Notes under the pieces: model-generated
Told to the model about the DNA's origin: nothing
The model's input: the letters and a program-made list of their open reading frames with translations, nothing else
Databases searched by the model: none
Program-made: the position numbers and the translations under genes
Shown: positions 16,559-25,306 of the stretch, one piece after another
How the letters are laid out: every line of letters starts with the position of its first letter
How positions within the stretch are numbered: the stretch's first letter is position 1
NCBI RefSeq assembly: GCF_006227205.1
Contig: NZ_VCNG01000004.1
Span: forward strand, 310,001 to 374,000
Source: Pseudomonas sp. ICMP22404
GTDB taxonomy: Bacteria > Pseudomonadota > Gammaproteobacteria > Pseudomonadales > Pseudomonadaceae
Reading direction: 5' to 3'
Length of the DNA: 64,000 nucleotides

Positions 16559-17194
16559 ATGACTTACAGCATCAAAGAAATGTTTTACACCCTTCAAGGG
16601 GAAGGCAACCAAGCGGGTCGACCCGCGGTATTCTGCCGATTTTCAGGATGTAACCTCTGGTCGGGACGGGAACAGGACAGAGCTAACGCGATTTGTACAT
16701 TCTGTGACACCGACTTCGTAGGAACAGATGGTCAAGGTGGGGATAAATTCAAAAATGCTGAAGCTCTCGCCCATGCCATAGATTCATTTTGGCCTATCTC
16801 ACATCAAGATCATAAGTATGTGGTATTGACCGGCGGAGAACCTTTACTTCAGGTCGATGACGCATTGGTACTCGCCCTGCATAACCTGAACTTTACAATT
16901 GCTGTAGAGACCAACGGCACAATTTCACCACCTTCTGGAATCGACTGGATTTGTGTGAGCCCGAAATCAAGCGCCGATCTTAAGGTTACTCAAGGAGATG
17001 AACTAAAACTTGTTTTCCCACAAGCGGACGCAATGCCGCACAAGTACGAGCATATGAAATTCAAACATTTCTATCTTCAACCTATGGATGGACCCCATAT
17101 CAAGAAAAACACTAAAAACACCATCGAATATTGCAAAAGTAATCCCGGATGGAAATTGAGCTTACAGTGCCATAAAATCCTATCAATCCCTTGA
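16559..17194 (+). CDS. queE: QueE, 7-carboxy-7-deazaguanine synthase (radical SAM)
   Basis: QueE is a radical-SAM enzyme that contracts the ring of 6-carboxytetrahydropterin to 7-carboxy-7-deazaguanine. The iron-sulfur cysteines are C31, C46 and C49 with 14 residues between the first two, the CX14CX2C variant known from proteobacterial QueE rather than CX3CX2C. FCRFSGCNLW, CDTDFVG, LTGGEPLLQ, ETNGT and WICVSPK are all recognisable. At 211 residues it is full length. It is 63 nt after queC with a weak ribosome-binding site and is the last gene of the rightward operon, converging on dpdD. Confidence 0.95.
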   Translation: MTYSIKEMFYTLQGEGNQAGRPAVFCRFSGCNLWSGREQDRANAICTFCDTDFVGTDGQGGDKFKNAEALAHAIDSFWPISHQDHKYVVLTGGEPLLQVDDALVLALHNLNFTIAVETNGTISPPSGIDWICVSPKSSADLKVTQGDELKLVFPQADAMPHKYEHMKFKHFYLQPMDGPHIKKNTKNTIEYCKSNPGWKLSLQCHKILSIP

Positions 17195-17205
17195 TTGAAA
17201 CAATC
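17193..17205 (+). terminator. Weak stem-loop at the end of the queE operon
   Basis: GATTG (17193-17197) and CAATC (17201-17205) form a short stem with a 3-nt loop, overlapping the queE stop and followed by CTTTATCTT. It is a poor intrinsic terminator at best. The remaining interval to 17359, between convergent operons, holds nothing else that I can see. Confidence 0.25.
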
Positions 17206-17359
17206 CTTTATCTTCCAAGTAGACTCAGAGAGTTTCTCTCATAATAGACTCTAGCACTGTCTAATAACTCATATCATGCATACAAAGTCTTCCTGATAGC
17301 GTCGTCTATCGCATAGAAAATCGCAAACTTGAGCAAACCTACAAGACAATTCAGACACG

Positions 17360-19534
17360 TTAAGGATTCTCCCGTTGCCATACAAAATCCTCGATCACCC
17401 GGACGATACTCGTAAATCCTCGGCCGGCGGCGAATAGGATAGGCTTCTCTCGAGGTCTCCATTGTTGGATAAATCCAGTTGCAGCGTGCTTAGCTGAGGC
17501 GGTTACAACGACAAAAAAATCAGCACTTTGAGCCATGCCCTTCAACGCAGTAGTACCCACCAGATCGTGCGAAATAGAAACCCTCACACTCGGTTCCATC
17601 TCCTTGAGCGCCTGTTCGGCCTGGCGGGTGGCCGTATCGGTCAGCGAATAGATGGCGATATGCTTTCCAGCCAGTGCTGCACGCACCTGCTCAAACCTGC
17701 CCGTCTCCAGTTGTTCGGGCAATACCTCGCCAGTCCAAGCCTCGTCCCAACCAAGCGCACTGGCGAGGTTCCGGATAGCTATAACCTGACCTGGTGTCAT
17801 ATGGTTACGCAATGGAATGAGGCGGGTATGTACAGAAGACCAGAAAGATTCCCGTATGCCCGGATCCGGTGCAGGATTGGCGATGGTTTCATCTAGGATG
17901 TCCAGCAACCAATAAATTCCTCTGGTACCGACACCAACTCCCGCTAATTCCAGGCAATCGTCCAGCAAGGCACAGTATTGCGAGGCTGAAAGCCCGATAG
18001 AGAACAGCGCACGAATCAAAATGGAGGCCGACTCGTAGGTTTTGGTGGCACGACGCGATCCAATAACTAAATGGATTAGAAGTGACTCGTAAACCGGTTG
18101 CATGCTTGGCCGCGGAAACTCAGGATCGCTCACAACCCAGGCTGTCAGGGTGGGTAATGCATCGGCAAGACGCTGGCTACCTGGAGGGGAATCTGGAACT
18201 CCCGCGATGACATCAGCCAGGACCGCGATTTCCATCGCATCCCTGATAGATTCTGCAGGCCACTCTACAATAGCGTGCTGCAGTATCTCGTAAGCGGATT
18301 TGAACTCCGGATCACCAAGACGCTGGTACCACTCCACCCATCCCGCTGGCGGCGATTGGCCGAATGTCTGAGTTTGCAAATCCTGCAAGATACGGCGAAA
18401 CGCTTCAGACTTCAGCAGTTTCTCCCGATCCTCATCGTTTAATTGCCCAACTTTATCTAGCGCTATGGCAATTGCACTTAAAGTATTCACCTCGTCAGCG
18501 GAGATCAACGCATCCTGAACGGTCGCTGGGGCCGGTACCGCCGACTGGATAGCCGATGTCATAAAACCATCAGTGCGGCCGGCTTTGACCAGAGCCTCCC
18601 AAAGGTTTCCCAATTTTTCCGAAAACTCGCGCAAGGCCGCTTCAAGCATCGGTTGGCGAGGTTTGGCAGAAAGTGCTGCCAAGCCGTAAAGTCGCAAAAC
18701 ACCGGGCGACACCGTGGACGGAATAGGTAGGCGCAGTAAGGGCAGTGCCAAAGGCAAGATACGTTCCCGCCACACTGATACTTCAGAGGCAATATCGGGG
18801 GCTGGAAATAATGCTCCAAGATGGCATTGGTACAAGGCCTCCAGCATGGCGACTGTAATCGACCGTGGCTTACGAGTATGGCAAAGGGAGGGGAACTCCG
18901 GCATTTCGCAGATCGCGCTCCATCCGCCGAAATGCGCTAATAATTGGATTTTTAGGAATAGAAGATTCAGCGCATCGAGTCGTAGTTCTTCACGACAGGT
19001 ATCGAGAATGGCGCTAGCCTGCTGACGGTCGTTGCCATTTAAGGCATCGACGAATTGCGCTAGCAAATAACTCGTCGGACGCGGAGCCTCGCGAGTCGTC
19101 AAGGGCGCACCACTCACCATGTGAATCATGCGCTTCAGACTTCGCGAAGCAATCTCCCGCGCCTTTTGGTCGCTGCCAGCCACAAACCGCGCGGTGATCG
19201 ACAAGCCCAATGAATGGATGAACGACTCAACCGGAATATTGAGCAATGGTGGCTCGATCCGACCAGAGAAGGAAGTAAGCGTTGGTCCCGCAAAAGCGAG
19301 TAATAAAGGCCGGAGGCGGCGCCACTCGGCAGCGTCGTTGGCCATGGCATAGTACACCGTGGACTTCCCACTTCTCGGCCACGCAACAATGGCACCGGGA
19401 AATTCGCGCAGATAGACGGAGGCTGCAAACTCATCAAACTCCTGCTTCTGCTCGGACGTTAATTCCTCGATCCTCGCGACAACGCGCAACTGGCAAATAA
19501 AAGTATCTAACACCTTCTCTGGAGCGACGATCAT
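17360..19534 (-). CDS. dpdD: DpdD, Dpd restriction-arm protein of unknown function
   Basis: One of the proteins (DpdD-K) required for restriction in the Salmonella Dpd system; its biochemical activity is not known to me. The 724 residues are largely helical and repeat-like through the middle (about 100-560). The C-terminal region (about 620-724) looks alpha/beta: HIAIYSLTDTATRQAEQAL, ADFFVVVTASAKHAATGFI, then KPILFAAGRGFTSIVRVIEDF. It starts at ATG 19534, overlapping the dpdK stop as ATGA; the longer frame to 19576 would use GTG. The call rests on operon position and the recalled family size. In this cluster it is the last gene of the operon rather than following dpdC. Confidence 0.75.
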   Translation of the reverse strand: MIVAPEKVLDTFICQLRVVARIEELTSEQKQEFDEFAASVYLREFPGAIVAWPRSGKSTVYYAMANDAAEWRRLRPLLLAFAGPTLTSFSGRIEPPLLNIPVESFIHSLGLSITARFVAGSDQKAREIASRSLKRMIHMVSGAPLTTREAPRPTSYLLAQFVDALNGNDRQQASAILDTCREELRLDALNLLFLKIQLLAHFGGWSAICEMPEFPSLCHTRKPRSITVAMLEALYQCHLGALFPAPDIASEVSVWRERILPLALPLLRLPIPSTVSPGVLRLYGLAALSAKPRQPMLEAALREFSEKLGNLWEALVKAGRTDGFMTSAIQSAVPAPATVQDALISADEVNTLSAIAIALDKVGQLNDEDREKLLKSEAFRRILQDLQTQTFGQSPPAGWVEWYQRLGDPEFKSAYEILQHAIVEWPAESIRDAMEIAVLADVIAGVPDSPPGSQRLADALPTLTAWVVSDPEFPRPSMQPVYESLLIHLVIGSRRATKTYESASILIRALFSIGLSASQYCALLDDCLELAGVGVGTRGIYWLLDILDETIANPAPDPGIRESFWSSVHTRLIPLRNHMTPGQVIAIRNLASALGWDEAWTGEVLPEQLETGRFEQVRAALAGKHIAIYSLTDTATRQAEQALKEMEPSVRVSISHDLVGTTALKGMAQSADFFVVVTASAKHAATGFIQQWRPREKPILFAAGRGFTSIVRVIEDFVWQRENP

Positions 19535-20067
19535 TTCAAGAGGTCCTTCCACTTTTGTTCGAGGGTCATCCGCCACTCCTCGATAGATGCACGATCAGTC
19601 CGCAAGGTGAGGTGCTCATCGTTGACCGTAATACCATTGAAAGTCAGGTTCATTGAACCACTCAACAAGAAATCATCGCCCAAAATTCCCTTATCATGAA
19701 GATCTGGAGCTAGGTGTATCCGCAAGTGATTGGGATGTTGCTGCTGAAAGGCAGTGAGACGATCAGCAAACTCGCAGTTATGCTTGACGTCGCGCAGAAC
19801 CAGTGCGATATCCCCTCCCCTATCCAGTAGCGTTTTAAGGACAGAGGACAGGCGAATTTCGCTGGACGGCCAATCTGGCTGAAGTGCAGAAAACTGTCGG
19901 GCGCGGTTATCCAAGATGGCGATATCTGAAATCCATCCGAACAGCAACCACAAACGACGACTCGGAAATAGCAGTTCGGCCGCGAACAAGCTCTGCAAGA
20001 GGTCTCTGATTGCCGTCCCCTGACCCGGTCCGAATAAATCACGCGTAGTGGAATTTTCGTGGGTCAT
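19531..20067 (-). CDS. dpdK: DpdK, phospholipase D-like nuclease-fold protein
   Basis: A small PLD-superfamily protein and probable nuclease subunit of the Dpd restriction arm. It carries a single HKD-type motif: H124, K126 and D131 in LHDKGILGDDF, then GSMN at 137-140. PLD nucleases with one motif act as dimers, as in BfiI/Nuc-type enzymes. At 178 residues it is little more than the catalytic domain. Its ATG overlaps the dpdJ stop and its stop overlaps the dpdD start, so the three are translationally coupled. It is the clearest candidate for the DNA-cutting activity; this is inference from the motif. Confidence 0.88.
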   Translation of the reverse strand: MTHENSTTRDLFGPGQGTAIRDLLQSLFAAELLFPSRRLWLLFGWISDIAILDNRARQFSALQPDWPSSEIRLSSVLKTLLDRGGDIALVLRDVKHNCEFADRLTAFQQQHPNHLRIHLAPDLHDKGILGDDFLLSGSMNLTFNGITVNDEHLTLRTDRASIEEWRMTLEQKWKDLLK

Positions 20068-23000
20068 ATGTGTTCCCTCAGGCTCAGGGTTGCCCGCGTC
20101 TCGGAATCGTTACGTTCGACGCGCTCGACGACGGGGAAGAATTGCAAATAACCCACGTCGATAGGCGTCGCTATCAGCTCGACAACGGCCTGGCGCAGGC
20201 TGTGCTCGTCCCGCGACGCGCATTGAAGTTGGACAGTCGCATATTCGGCCATGAGGGCTGCAAACTTGGATCGCCAATCGACAGTGCCGACGACTACTGT
20301 CGGAATATTGCTTGCGAGCAACAGGCCGCGTACCAGGGCGGGATCAGTTAGCCTTCGCGTGCGGAAGGGATTATAAGACTGCAATGCGCGTTGCCGAATT
20401 TCGATGCCACGAGGCCAGAGCAGCCCTCCTAGTACCTGAATAAACTCTGCATCCCCCATTGCTGGATACGCTCCCTGCAGCAATTGCTGCAAGCTAGTCC
20501 TTATGCCTGGGAGATAGAGCGCCGCATAGCAGAACTCCCGCAAACCGATGGCAAACTGGTGCTGCGTTTCCAGTTTTTCCCAGGACAGCAGAAGATCGCG
20601 CAGCAGATGATCCCACCCCTCACTCATACCAGGGCGTAGGATCCGGGCATTCAGCGAGACGCTTAACGCATGACCAACATCAATCCCCAAGTGGCCTAGC
20701 GCTTGATACAACTCAATCTGGATCGATTCGCGCGCTTGATGGCTCTGTGTCGAACGCAGGCGACAAGTAAGGTCAGCTATTGCCGCATTGTCGCAAGTAA
20801 GGATCAGAAATTGCTTAAGGCCCAAACTGGCCAATTCTAGATCAGTCGGCGCCAGGGCAGCCTCGATTGCCCGGAAAAGCCCACGCGGCTCTTCAGCGAA
20901 TGCCCCGGCGAATGCCTGGATAACTCCAGCGCCACCGAGAGTAGTCTCGGTAATCCAGACCCGAGCGATTCCTGATTCGAGAACTTCAAGGTCGGCAACT
21001 AGACCATCCGTCGCTGCGTGACGTGGTGCGGTATTTATACATGCTTGGAGTACCGTTTCCGCCAGAGTCTCACTCAATGTCCTAAACAGCCAGGAGCCAT
21101 AGGTTGATGGCGTCGGTGCTTCTAACTCAGGTACGAGAGCTAATAAGCACTCAATCACTTCTGGTCGACCAATGCTGTCAAGGAGTCTCTGCTCCAGGCG
21201 ACTGACCCTTCGAGACGCGTCGCTCTCTGAGGCGTCCTCATCGCCAGCGCCGTCATCCACATCCTCAGCAAGCGATTCGGCGTCAACGTCCTGCAAAGCG
21301 AAAAGAGATCGCAAGACTTCAGCGAAGACTCGCGCCGGAGCATCCTCCAGAATAGACCTAGCTGCTTGGCTAAGCGCCATACCATCACGCAGGGCCTTCG
21401 CTAATGCGGAGGAGATCAGGATCTGGTGCAGCCACTCGCGTTGCAGGGTATCAATCTCCGCCGGCAAGTTTTTATCCGACAGAATGCAATATCGGTGATA
21501 GGCGAGACGCGAACTAGCAGAAAGCTGTTCGGACAGAGCTTCATTGAACAAAGCGTCGGGAGTCGGGAGTTTGAAATCGATATAGAAACCGTCCACCTCC
21601 ACTTCGAAGCCCACAGCAACCTGTTGTCCATCCGCATCCGCATACTGCACAGTCACTAGTTTATCGCCGGATTTAGTCCGTAGATTGGCTCGGGCCCCAG
21701 GTGAAAATCGCTGCACGGTGACGCTGCCCCGGAAACGATGCAAGTGGAAGCGAACATCGGAGACGAGATCAAACCAAACGCTCCGTGGAGGCACAGGTAT
21801 GACTACCGGATCTCCCTGAGGAATGAAATGGCTGTACCAGCGAGGAAATGCGTTCGAAGTTGGCAATACCTCATTGCTCGGAGTGCGAGACAGATGGATT
21901 TCCCAAGGTCGATATACTTGCATTGACAGTGAAGATCCGTCGTCCCCCGTTCCTATGAATACTCCCAACGACTCATGGAGTCTGGCGTAATCATTAATCG
22001 GAATGACCTGGACATCTTCTTCCAGATTGAGCGGAAACCAGTGGCACAACCCACCACGCTCATGGGCGAACCGTCGGGTTACACGACCCGGAGCCAACTG
22101 TTGAAGAGCCTGAATGATCGGCAAAGAATCATGCTTTTCCTGGTCATTCACGGTCGCAGGCGGTAACACAATCTGCACTTCAGGAAGACTGAGATCAGTG
22201 AACAAATTTTGCGGAACAAAATCCGGAAGCGGATGGAAGCGCTTACAAAGATCGAGCGCCGCCCCCTTAGTCGGGTCTACCAACCGCCAACCCCGAATCA
22301 GGCGTCGTGTCAGAGTCGGTACGACTTCTAGAAGAAGCGATCGGGGGGGATCCCAGAGGATGGAGGTTACCGTATCCAAAGGTACGCCGAGAGAGCGACG
22401 CAAATGTTGCGTCAGCGATGCAACCACATTCTCATCGGCCCGTAGCAGCGAAGTTAACTTGTTAAGAACCGTCGGTTCGAGTTGCCGACTGTAACTTTCC
22501 GGTTGACTAAGCACATCCCACATCCACCCTGTCGTGCACGACTGACTTGCCTCGCGCGCCAACCAGTCGAAGAACGAGAAGACCGCCTGGATGCGCAATA
22601 CGTACTGATTGAGTACAGGCAGATGCTGCACTGCAACCACAGGATCGAACAGATGTTCATAAGCCTGAAAGGCGACTTTGTCTCGCCCATGCGCAGATAA
22701 GACGGTCACGGTGAGTGGGCGCATGCCGCGGATCCGGCCAGCACGCCCCTTACGTTGAAGGAACGAAGCCATATTGCGAGGGGCTTTGTGTTGAATGACT
22801 GCACCGACTTGTTCGTCGTTGTAACCGACCTCAAGGGACGCTGTCGCGACGATCAAATCAGAATTAGCAAGTACCCCAGCATCTTGAGATGTCGTTCGTC
22901 CAACCACGAGACGGTCAGCTAACTTGCGACCGATCCGCTCAACCGCCCACCAGCGTTGACCATCGGCTTCGCGACGTAACGCGTCGTCTGCTTGACGGGC

Positions 23001-24587
23001 ACGAATAGCAGCCAAAGGCAAACGCTTACCGTCTGGCTTCCCGAAAATGGTATAGGCTTCTGCATCCCTGAGATTATCGAACAAGCGATTGGTAACATCG
23101 AGATCATCTGTAAAGACAAATACTCGTTGGCCGAAACGATTGGACGACAGGCCGCTGGCTTGAGGATCCATCATGCGTGCGACCAGCATCGCGGCCTGGA
23201 TTGAAGTGGATAGCACTGATGCTTGCAGCGTCGGGTCTCCACACAGGACAACCTGATAATCGGCGCCCTCTTCAATAACTTCGTCGTAGGCAGGGGTGAC
23301 TTCAGCAACATTGTCCTTCACCACACCGGTAAGGTCGGCAAAGAAACCGGCCGCCTCCTGCAAGGTTGCCGACAAACCGCACCAGGTCACTGGTGCCCCC
23401 ATCAAGTGGCGCCAGCGCCGCAGCACTAAAGCGGCCTGGGCGCCACTCGTCCCTACATAGGTATGCACCTCGTCGAGCAGCGCAAACATGGGCTTCTGCT
23501 GACTGGAGACCCCGACTCCGAAAACCCTCCGCATCGTCAGATCGGACATCCGCTGGTTCAACATTTCGGTAGTTGTGAACAGAATATCGGGCGAATGACT
23601 CAACAAGCGGTTGCGGGTCAGCACAAGTCGATCACTGCCTATGCTTTCACGACATTGCACATTGGCGCAGATCAGACGCTCAACCTGGGCTGCGATATCG
23701 TTTTCGTACCAAATAAGGTCACTACCGCAGCTTGTGCATTTGAACCAGGGGCAGATAAAGGACTTGTCGCGCCGAAGCCACTTGGCGTTCTCCAATGACT
23801 GCCGATCGGCCCGTCGCGGAGTAGACCCAAATAGCGCACCGACAGTGATTGGACGCCGCCCTTCGGCAACTAGCGTGGTGTCAAGCAGCCGGGCTCGGCT
23901 AAAAGCCTCAGAAAGTTGATCCTTAAGAAGTTCAATACGAGGATAAATGGCGATAGCCTTGACCCAAAACTGATTCACCCGCACTACTTCGCCAATGCGC
24001 AACATGGCTGGGAGGTAGAAGGACAAGGTTTTACCACTGCCGGTGCCAGCCGTGACGATGGTGGCAATATCGGAATCCCGAGAGAGTAAGCGTAGAGTGG
24101 CTCGCTCTTGGAAAGCAGCAAGTTTGAGCTGCGAATCTACTACCAACGCTTTCCACAAGCGACGCCGCAACGGCGACTCACCCAAAACAACCTCGTTCTC
24201 GGCAAAAATAGTCGCGCCCTCTCGGTCGCGACGCGGATAACGGCGGCGTCGAACATCGATCCGAAAATCCGAAACCAGCCGGGGCGCACCTAACCAAGGC
24301 TTCCCGGGGAACAACTGCCGCAACCGGGACAAGAGTCGCACTATTTCGGCAAATCGCGATCGATAACGTGTTTCACCGGCGGCATTGTCCCATTCGAATA
24401 TTAGGCACGAGGTGACGAGTTCTTCGATCACGTCATCCGGCGAAATGGCCGTGATGCTCCGCGCTATATCCAACGCTTCGTCTCGGGACAGACTACCGTC
24501 CGCAAACCCCCACGAGAGGGACCGGAATTCGACGGCCTCAATTTGATCGAGACAATCCTCAGCTTGCTTAGATATGGGCATAGTCAT
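20064..24587 (-). CDS. dpdJ: DpdJ, very large DEAD/DEAH-box helicase
   Basis: A superfamily-2 helicase of about 1507 residues, predicted to unwind or translocate on DNA during restriction. Walker A AGTGSGKT is at 180-187, the DEAH-type box is DEVH at 372-375, and motif VI QRKGRAGR lies near 655. Between Walker A and the DEVH box, four cysteines (C284, C287, C307, C312) can form a zinc finger. The C-terminal 600 residues contain a DUF1998-like position but I cannot confirm that domain. ATG 24587 overlaps the dpdI stop (TGATG); the frame extends to a GTG at 24638. Its size and order match DpdJ. Confidence 0.85.
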   Translation of the reverse strand: MTMPISKQAEDCLDQIEAVEFRSLSWGFADGSLSRDEALDIARSITAISPDDVIEELVTSCLIFEWDNAAGETRYRSRFAEIVRLLSRLRQLFPGKPWLGAPRLVSDFRIDVRRRRYPRRDREGATIFAENEVVLGESPLRRRLWKALVVDSQLKLAAFQERATLRLLSRDSDIATIVTAGTGSGKTLSFYLPAMLRIGEVVRVNQFWVKAIAIYPRIELLKDQLSEAFSRARLLDTTLVAEGRRPITVGALFGSTPRRADRQSLENAKWLRRDKSFICPWFKCTSCGSDLIWYENDIAAQVERLICANVQCRESIGSDRLVLTRNRLLSHSPDILFTTTEMLNQRMSDLTMRRVFGVGVSSQQKPMFALLDEVHTYVGTSGAQAALVLRRWRHLMGAPVTWCGLSATLQEAAGFFADLTGVVKDNVAEVTPAYDEVIEEGADYQVVLCGDPTLQASVLSTSIQAAMLVARMMDPQASGLSSNRFGQRVFVFTDDLDVTNRLFDNLRDAEAYTIFGKPDGKRLPLAAIRARQADDALRREADGQRWWAVERIGRKLADRLVVGRTTSQDAGVLANSDLIVATASLEVGYNDEQVGAVIQHKAPRNMASFLQRKGRAGRIRGMRPLTVTVLSAHGRDKVAFQAYEHLFDPVVAVQHLPVLNQYVLRIQAVFSFFDWLAREASQSCTTGWMWDVLSQPESYSRQLEPTVLNKLTSLLRADENVVASLTQHLRRSLGVPLDTVTSILWDPPRSLLLEVVPTLTRRLIRGWRLVDPTKGAALDLCKRFHPLPDFVPQNLFTDLSLPEVQIVLPPATVNDQEKHDSLPIIQALQQLAPGRVTRRFAHERGGLCHWFPLNLEEDVQVIPINDYARLHESLGVFIGTGDDGSSLSMQVYRPWEIHLSRTPSNEVLPTSNAFPRWYSHFIPQGDPVVIPVPPRSVWFDLVSDVRFHLHRFRGSVTVQRFSPGARANLRTKSGDKLVTVQYADADGQQVAVGFEVEVDGFYIDFKLPTPDALFNEALSEQLSASSRLAYHRYCILSDKNLPAEIDTLQREWLHQILISSALAKALRDGMALSQAARSILEDAPARVFAEVLRSLFALQDVDAESLAEDVDDGAGDEDASESDASRRVSRLEQRLLDSIGRPEVIECLLALVPELEAPTPSTYGSWLFRTLSETLAETVLQACINTAPRHAATDGLVADLEVLESGIARVWITETTLGGAGVIQAFAGAFAEEPRGLFRAIEAALAPTDLELASLGLKQFLILTCDNAAIADLTCRLRSTQSHQARESIQIELYQALGHLGIDVGHALSVSLNARILRPGMSEGWDHLLRDLLLSWEKLETQHQFAIGLREFCYAALYLPGIRTSLQQLLQGAYPAMGDAEFIQVLGGLLWPRGIEIRQRALQSYNPFRTRRLTDPALVRGLLLASNIPTVVVGTVDWRSKFAALMAEYATVQLQCASRDEHSLRQAVVELIATPIDVGYLQFFPVVERVERNDSETRATLSLREHI

Positions 24588-25306
24588 CAAACCGAACGAA
24601 TCTGGAAACTGCCCAACAGTGCTCGATCGGACAACCACTGTGTAATCGATACGGTAAGGTCGGCCAGAGAAAAGCCGTGCGTTCCCGCCTTTTTCAGAAA
24701 GTCGATAACCTCATCATGCAGTTCGCTACCTTTCAACGACTGCCAGGCCAACTCCTTCGTGGTGACGGTCTTCGTCAGTGCCGCTAGCCTAGAAGCAACG
24801 TCTCCAAGTGCGGGTAACGATGAACGCAATTGCCCTGCCTCCTCGTCGCAACGTCGAATCGTCTGGATTTGTGCCCGGTAATTACTGATCGTTTCCAGCG
24901 CGGTTAGAACATCTTGTGGCAAAGCTTCTAGCTCCTTATCTACCCGTTGTTGCCATCCAAATCCCAATGCGACTTTCAACTGCTGGCTGACACTGCGAAT
25001 CCCAGGCAGAAACTGCTGTCGGAACGACTCGTCGCCCTCAGTTAAGGATTTTGGATTATCAATGAATGCATTGAGCAACTCCTTAGCCCGCCTAACAACC
25101 CCCAACGCAACTGAGTTATCGAAAGGAACCTCGACGCCGTTGTCAGCAAATTCCATCGCTAGTTGCCTGAGCAGAATCAATTCGTTAATAGGCACTTCCA
25201 GTTGGCCCACGCGTGTAGTAAACGCCTGCGCCTCGTTGGCAAGTTCGCTGGCGAGTTTGTATTCTCGCGCACGGCTGGTAAGTTGAATAGCGCGATCAAG
25301 CAACAT
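24587..25306 (-). CDS. dpdI: DpdI, helical protein of the Dpd restriction arm
   Basis: A protein of 239 residues with no catalytic motif that I recognise. It is dominated by long charged helices (residues about 1-60, 110-200) consistent with coiled coil, and ends in a small domain (HDEVIDFLKKAGTHGFSLADLTVSITQWLSDRALLGSFQIRS) that looks like a winged-helix fragment. ATG 25306 is chosen because GAGGAAAA lies just upstream; the frame extends to TTG 25327. It overlaps the end of dpdH by 11 nt and dpdJ by 1 nt. It could link the ATPase DpdH to the helicase DpdJ, but this is only suggested by order. Confidence 0.72.
   Translation of the reverse strand: MLLDRAIQLTSRAREYKLASELANEAQAFTTRVGQLEVPINELILLRQLAMEFADNGVEVPFDNSVALGVVRRAKELLNAFIDNPKSLTEGDESFRQQFLPGIRSVSQQLKVALGFGWQQRVDKELEALPQDVLTALETISNYRAQIQTIRRCDEEAGQLRSSLPALGDVASRLAALTKTVTTKELAWQSLKGSELHDEVIDFLKKAGTHGFSLADLTVSITQWLSDRALLGSFQIRSV

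Noticed and set aside
19340..19400. A Walker A-like RSGKST in DpdD (residues 54-59) suggesting an ATPase
   Set aside because: It lacks the first glycine of the P-loop and I see no Walker B; the surrounding alpha/beta segment does not look like a nucleotide-binding fold.
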